46,361 bases of DNA, taken from positions 1 to 46,361 of the forward strand of contig JACPOD010000065.1 in the NCBI GenBank assembly GCA_016185185.1, given 5' to 3'. The notes under the pieces are model-generated. The model saw only the letters and a program-made list of their open reading frames with translations, made no database searches and was not told the DNA's origin. Position 1 is the first letter of the stretch, and each line of letters opens with the position of its first letter. This DNA is from Sphingobacteriales bacterium (GTDB lineage: Bacteria > Bacteroidota > Bacteroidia > Chitinophagales > Chitinophagaceae). Below, in pieces: positions 43,820-46,361 of this stretch. Made by a program: the position numbers and the translations under genes.

Positions 43820-45679
43820 ATGAATACTGAATTTAAAAACCAAATAGCCAGTTCTCCGGGCATATCTTTTCGGATATGGTTTTACAGCACTGTGATTTTG
43901 GCTGTAATCATATTCCTTCATCAATTATATACTACTGAGATTGATGCAGTGCTGGTAACGATCATTTTCTTTATTGCTCCTTTTGTATTAAGTATACCGG
44001 CTTTTTTAATGCTTATGTTTATTATACCAGTAATTAACAGGGCTTCCGTTCCGTGGCAAAACAAATTGAGACGATTGATTGGATTAGAGTTTTTTATTGT
44101 TTTGGCATATGGTTTTGTAACCGGACCTGCAATTATTTTTATCGATTACAGAGATTTTGAAAATGTTAATCTTCTAACCGGAATTGGAATTGCTATAGCT
44201 GTTTTGTTTACAGCCGTATTACTTGCTACTGTTTTAGAATTAAAGAATATCGCCGGCTATTTTTCAAATCACCACTTTACTTTTTCCCAGGCTTGGGCAA
44301 TATTTTTCAATCTTAAAAATCAAAATATAAATAGTATGGAATCTTCATCAAAAGAAATGGCGGCATCCATGCCACCCACAACTTCATTCTCAAATAAGGT
44401 ATTAATTAAAGGTGTTATTACCGGCGCATTGATATTATTGTTGCTCATTCCTTCTTTTTTCATTACCAATCTTGTAACCGAAAGACAGCAACGGCAAAAG
44501 GAAGTGGTAAAAGAGGTTAGCAGTAAATGGGCTACGGAACAAACATTGAGTGGCCCCTATTTGGTTTTGCCCTACACTTATACTCATGCAGACGATACAG
44601 GGAAGACATACATGGTAAGAACAAACCTGGTAGTCTTTGCTGATAATTTAAAAGTAAATGGTGAACTGTTTCCCAAAAACAGACAACGCTCTATTTACAA
44701 AGTGTTACTGTATCGTTCATCATTGGCTATAAGCGGAACATTTAAACCACAATGGCCTTCTGATGTTACAATAGCTAATATTGATTTTGCCAATGCTAAA
44801 CTTTGTTTTGGTATAAGCGATTTTAAAGGACTGGAAGAGGAAGTGAAAATCAATTTTAATAACCACACTTATTCTTTATCTCCAGGTTTGCCATTAACGG
44901 ATGTAAGCGATAATGGATTATCGGCCCCGGTTTCTTTGCAGACAGATGTGTTTACTGTTGCTGTTCCTTTTAATGTAACTATAAAGTTACATGGAAGCGA
45001 AAGGCTACACTTTTTGCCATTGGCTGCCAACAGTCGCTTTGATATAAAGTCTGCCTGGCCACATCCTTCATTTGATGGGAATGTATTGCCCAATGATCAT
45101 ACAATAAGTGATAAAGGGTTTAACGCCAGCTGGTCATTTAACCGGGCCAATCTTCCTTTTAATATGGTATCATTAGCCGGGAAATTCAAAAAAGAAAATC
45201 TTGGTTTTGGGGTAAGCATTGTGCAACCGGCCGATCAGTATGATAAAACCATGCGCAGTGTAAAATATGCGGTACTGTTCATAGGATTAACGTTTGCTTT
45301 CTTTTTCATTATAGAATTATTGCAGAAAAAACCTTTTCACCCGGTGCAATATGTACTGGTTGGATTAGGGTTGCTGATCTTTTACACACTGCTGCTCTCT
45401 ATCAGCGAGTTTATACTGTTTGATTATGCTTACGGTATTGCAGCAATCGCTACCATCGCAATGATCAGCTTATATGCAAAAAGTCATTTTACCAAATGGA
45501 GTATTGCCGGTGTGTTTGCTGCTGCACTAACCGGCTTATATGGATTCATCTTTGTACTGATACAGCTGGAAGATACTGCCTTGTTACTTGGCAGTATTGG
45601 ATTATTTTTCATTCTGGCCGGTGTTATGTATTTGAGCAGAAAAATAAAGTGGTATGGTGCAAATTACCAGGCCGTATAA
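43820..45679 (+). CDS. creD: CreD-like inner-membrane protein with an extra four-TM N-terminal domain
   Basis: 619 residues. Residues 1-172 form a separate four-segment membrane domain (IWFYSTVILAVIIFLHQLY; FFIAPFVLSIPAFLMLMFI; LEFFIVLAYGFVTGPAIIF; IAIAVLFTAVLLATVLEL). From about 173 (MESSSKEMAASMPPT, ATG 44336) the sequence is CreD: a membrane segment (VLIKGVITGALILLLLIPSF), EVSSKWATEQTLSGPYLVLPY, a large extracytoplasmic part and about six C-terminal membrane segments. CreD proteins are tied to envelope integrity, and in some bacteria to beta-lactam and colicin responses. CreD relatives usually start near residue 173, so this is a fusion, or two genes joined by a small indel in the A/T-rich link. 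Confidence 0.88.
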   Translation: MNTEFKNQIASSPGISFRIWFYSTVILAVIIFLHQLYTTEIDAVLVTIIFFIAPFVLSIPAFLMLMFIIPVINRASVPWQNKLRRLIGLEFFIVLAYGFVTGPAIIFIDYRDFENVNLLTGIGIAIAVLFTAVLLATVLELKNIAGYFSNHHFTFSQAWAIFFNLKNQNINSMESSSKEMAASMPPTTSFSNKVLIKGVITGALILLLLIPSFFITNLVTERQQRQKEVVKEVSSKWATEQTLSGPYLVLPYTYTHADDTGKTYMVRTNLVVFADNLKVNGELFPKNRQRSIYKVLLYRSSLAISGTFKPQWPSDVTIANIDFANAKLCFGISDFKGLEEEVKINFNNHTYSLSPGLPLTDVSDNGLSAPVSLQTDVFTVAVPFNVTIKLHGSERLHFLPLAANSRFDIKSAWPHPSFDGNVLPNDHTISDKGFNASWSFNRANLPFNMVSLAGKFKKENLGFGVSIVQPADQYDKTMRSVKYAVLFIGLTFAFFFIIELLQKKPFHPVQYVLVGLGLLIFYTLLLSISEFILFDYAYGIAAIATIAMISLYAKSHFTKWSIAGVFAAALTGLYGFIFVLIQLEDTALLLGSIGLFFILAGVMYLSRKIKWYGANYQAV

Positions 45680-45703
45680 TTTATTAATTCTAAAAAAATT
45701 ATT

Positions 45704-45919
45704 ATGAAATCAATCTGGTTTAAAAAAGCAGGATGGGCGTATGTGCCTGTTCACCCAATGGGGTTGTTAATTACAATAGGCGCTCTTGCAGTTGATGGAT
45801 GGTTTTTTATTGTACTGGACAGTCATTCTCATTCTGTAAGTGATACACTGATTAATTTTTTTGTCTATTTCAGTTGTATAGCATTTTGGTGGAAATGGAT
45901 GGCGGAAAAAACGAGTTAG
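45704..45919 (+). CDS. Small two-TM membrane protein, function unknown
   Basis: 71 residues from ATG 45704. Two membrane segments (MGLLITIGALAVDGWFFIVL and TLINFFVYFSCIAFWWKWM) with a short His/Ser-rich loop between them (DSHSHSVSD). KKAGWAYVPVHPMG at the N-terminus is well formed. It starts 24 bp after the CreD fusion, so is the likely last gene of that unit; a terminator lies 55 bp after its stop. Confidence 0.75.
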   Translation: MKSIWFKKAGWAYVPVHPMGLLITIGALAVDGWFFIVLDSHSHSVSDTLINFFVYFSCIAFWWKWMAEKTS

Positions 45920-45973
45920 AAAAGTATATAATTCATTTATTACCGTAATTATATCCGTTTATTAGAAAATATA

Positions 45974-46001
45974 AAAACCCTTTCATACTTGAAAGGGTTT
46001 T
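45974..46001. terminator. Bidirectional intrinsic terminator
   Basis: AAAACCCTTTCA (45974-45985) pairs perfectly with TGAAAGGGTTTT (45990-46001) around TACT. It separates the plus-strand CreD unit from the convergent barrel gene. Confidence 0.85.
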
Positions 46002-46027
46002 ATAGAACAGCAGTTATTTAAAATTTA

Positions 46028-46361
46028 TTAAAAATCCAATCCCAGGGATAAATACAGTTGTGGTTTCCCTTTAAAGAAAACATTCACGGGCCATCCGGCA
46101 TCAAATCGAAGAAAATATCCCAGCAGCGTACTCCGGGCACCAAAACCATAACCTGCTACAAAAGGTCCGATACCAGGCGCTTTTATTAAAACAGATACAG
46201 GCCCGTTGGAATAAGTAACGGATGGCCTTTTAATGCCTTTGTACTGGCCATTCCAGGTAGTACCCATATCAAAAAATTGTATTAACTGGAAGTTTCTTAA
46301 AAAAGCATTGTTAATTGGACGATTGATGAATGTGGCAAATACCGGCAATCTCAATTCACTG
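46028..46361 (-). CDS. C-terminal end of an Omp85/BamA-like outer-membrane barrel protein (cut by window edge)
   Basis: About 111 residues in view, open to the right edge (the frame continues upstream of LRLPVFATFINRP as SE). FQLIQFFDMGTTWNG, GPFVAGYGFGARSTLLGYF and LRFDAGWPVN match the last strands of surface-antigen/BamA-type barrels, and the protein ends LGLDF with a terminal Phe, the usual recognition signal for barrel insertion. The N-terminal part, and so the subfamily (BamA, TamA or other), is outside the window. Confidence 0.8.
   Translation of the reverse strand, partial: SELRLPVFATFINRPINNAFLRNFQLIQFFDMGTTWNGQYKGIKRPSVTYSNGPVSVLIKAPGIGPFVAGYGFGARSTLLGYFLRFDAGWPVNVFFKGKPQLYLSLGLDF

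Noticed and set aside
1-46361. tRNA, rRNA, CRISPR array, integrase or transposase
   Set aside because: I looked for tRNA arm words, regularly spaced direct repeats and recombinase motifs and saw none.

Overview
The window looks like chromosomal DNA of a Bacteroidota bacterium, most likely a member of the Chitinophagaceae. The signs are AT-rich DNA, type IX secretion (T9SS) C-terminal sorting domains on large secreted proteins, a CarboxypepD_reg/DUF5686 outer-membrane protein, a TonB-receptor relic, a split transketolase, promoters of the Bacteroidota type (TTG ... TAnnTTTG) and almost no Shine-Dalgarno sites. I saw no rRNA, tRNA, CRISPR array, integrase or transposase.

Layout. 1-10.8 kb: three large secreted T9SS cargo proteins. 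The first is a subtilisin-like protease cut by the left edge and broken near 2651-2656. The other two are paralogous Asp-box beta-propeller proteins, each followed by a small secreted partner protein, so this is a duplicated two-gene module. 10.8-15.7 kb: a ferredoxin-NADP-reductase-like flavoprotein, then two peptide transporters (OPT and POT families) on the minus strand. 15.9-23.6 kb: purD, then the rod-shape and cell-wall elongation cluster mreB-mreC-mreD-mrdA-rodA, with promoters visible before mreB and before mrdA. 23.7-26.7 kb: a YciI-like protein, a metallo-beta-lactamase-fold hydrolase, and a minus-strand operon of ECF sigma factor, membrane anti-sigma candidate and CpxP/Spy-like protein. 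27-31.8 kb: the C-terminal half of a split transketolase, a decayed TonB-dependent receptor, and minus-strand vanZ-like, gcvH, a cyclophilin lipoprotein and a small conserved protein. 31.9-36.2 kb: a MoxR / DUF58 / BatD-like / BatA operon, interrupted by a 474-bp cassette that carries a frameshifted 23S-intervening-sequence-type (S23) gene between 33-bp imperfect inverted repeats. 36.2-42.7 kb: an rsgA with an internal deletion, small unknown proteins, a gamma-carbonic anhydrase, a class III aminotransferase, an outer-membrane beta-barrel and a DUF5686 protein. 42.8-45.9 kb: a four-gene membrane locus (multi-TM protein, winged-helix regulator, CreD fusion, small membrane protein) with the same inverted-repeat operator candidate before two of its genes. 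The right edge cuts an Omp85/BamA-like barrel.

How it fits together: secreted proteolysis (S8 protease) and uptake of peptides (OPT, POT) suit a peptide-feeding life style. The envelope theme is strong (Mre/PBP2/RodA, ECF sigma operon, Bat proteins, CreD locus, several outer-membrane barrels). The most unusual points are the S23 cassette inside the MoxR operon, the duplicated propeller/partner module, the twin operators of the CreD locus, and two conserved genes (the protease and rsgA) that each seem to lack an internal stretch of very roughly 270-300 bp with a change of frame. The last point must be separated from assembly error.
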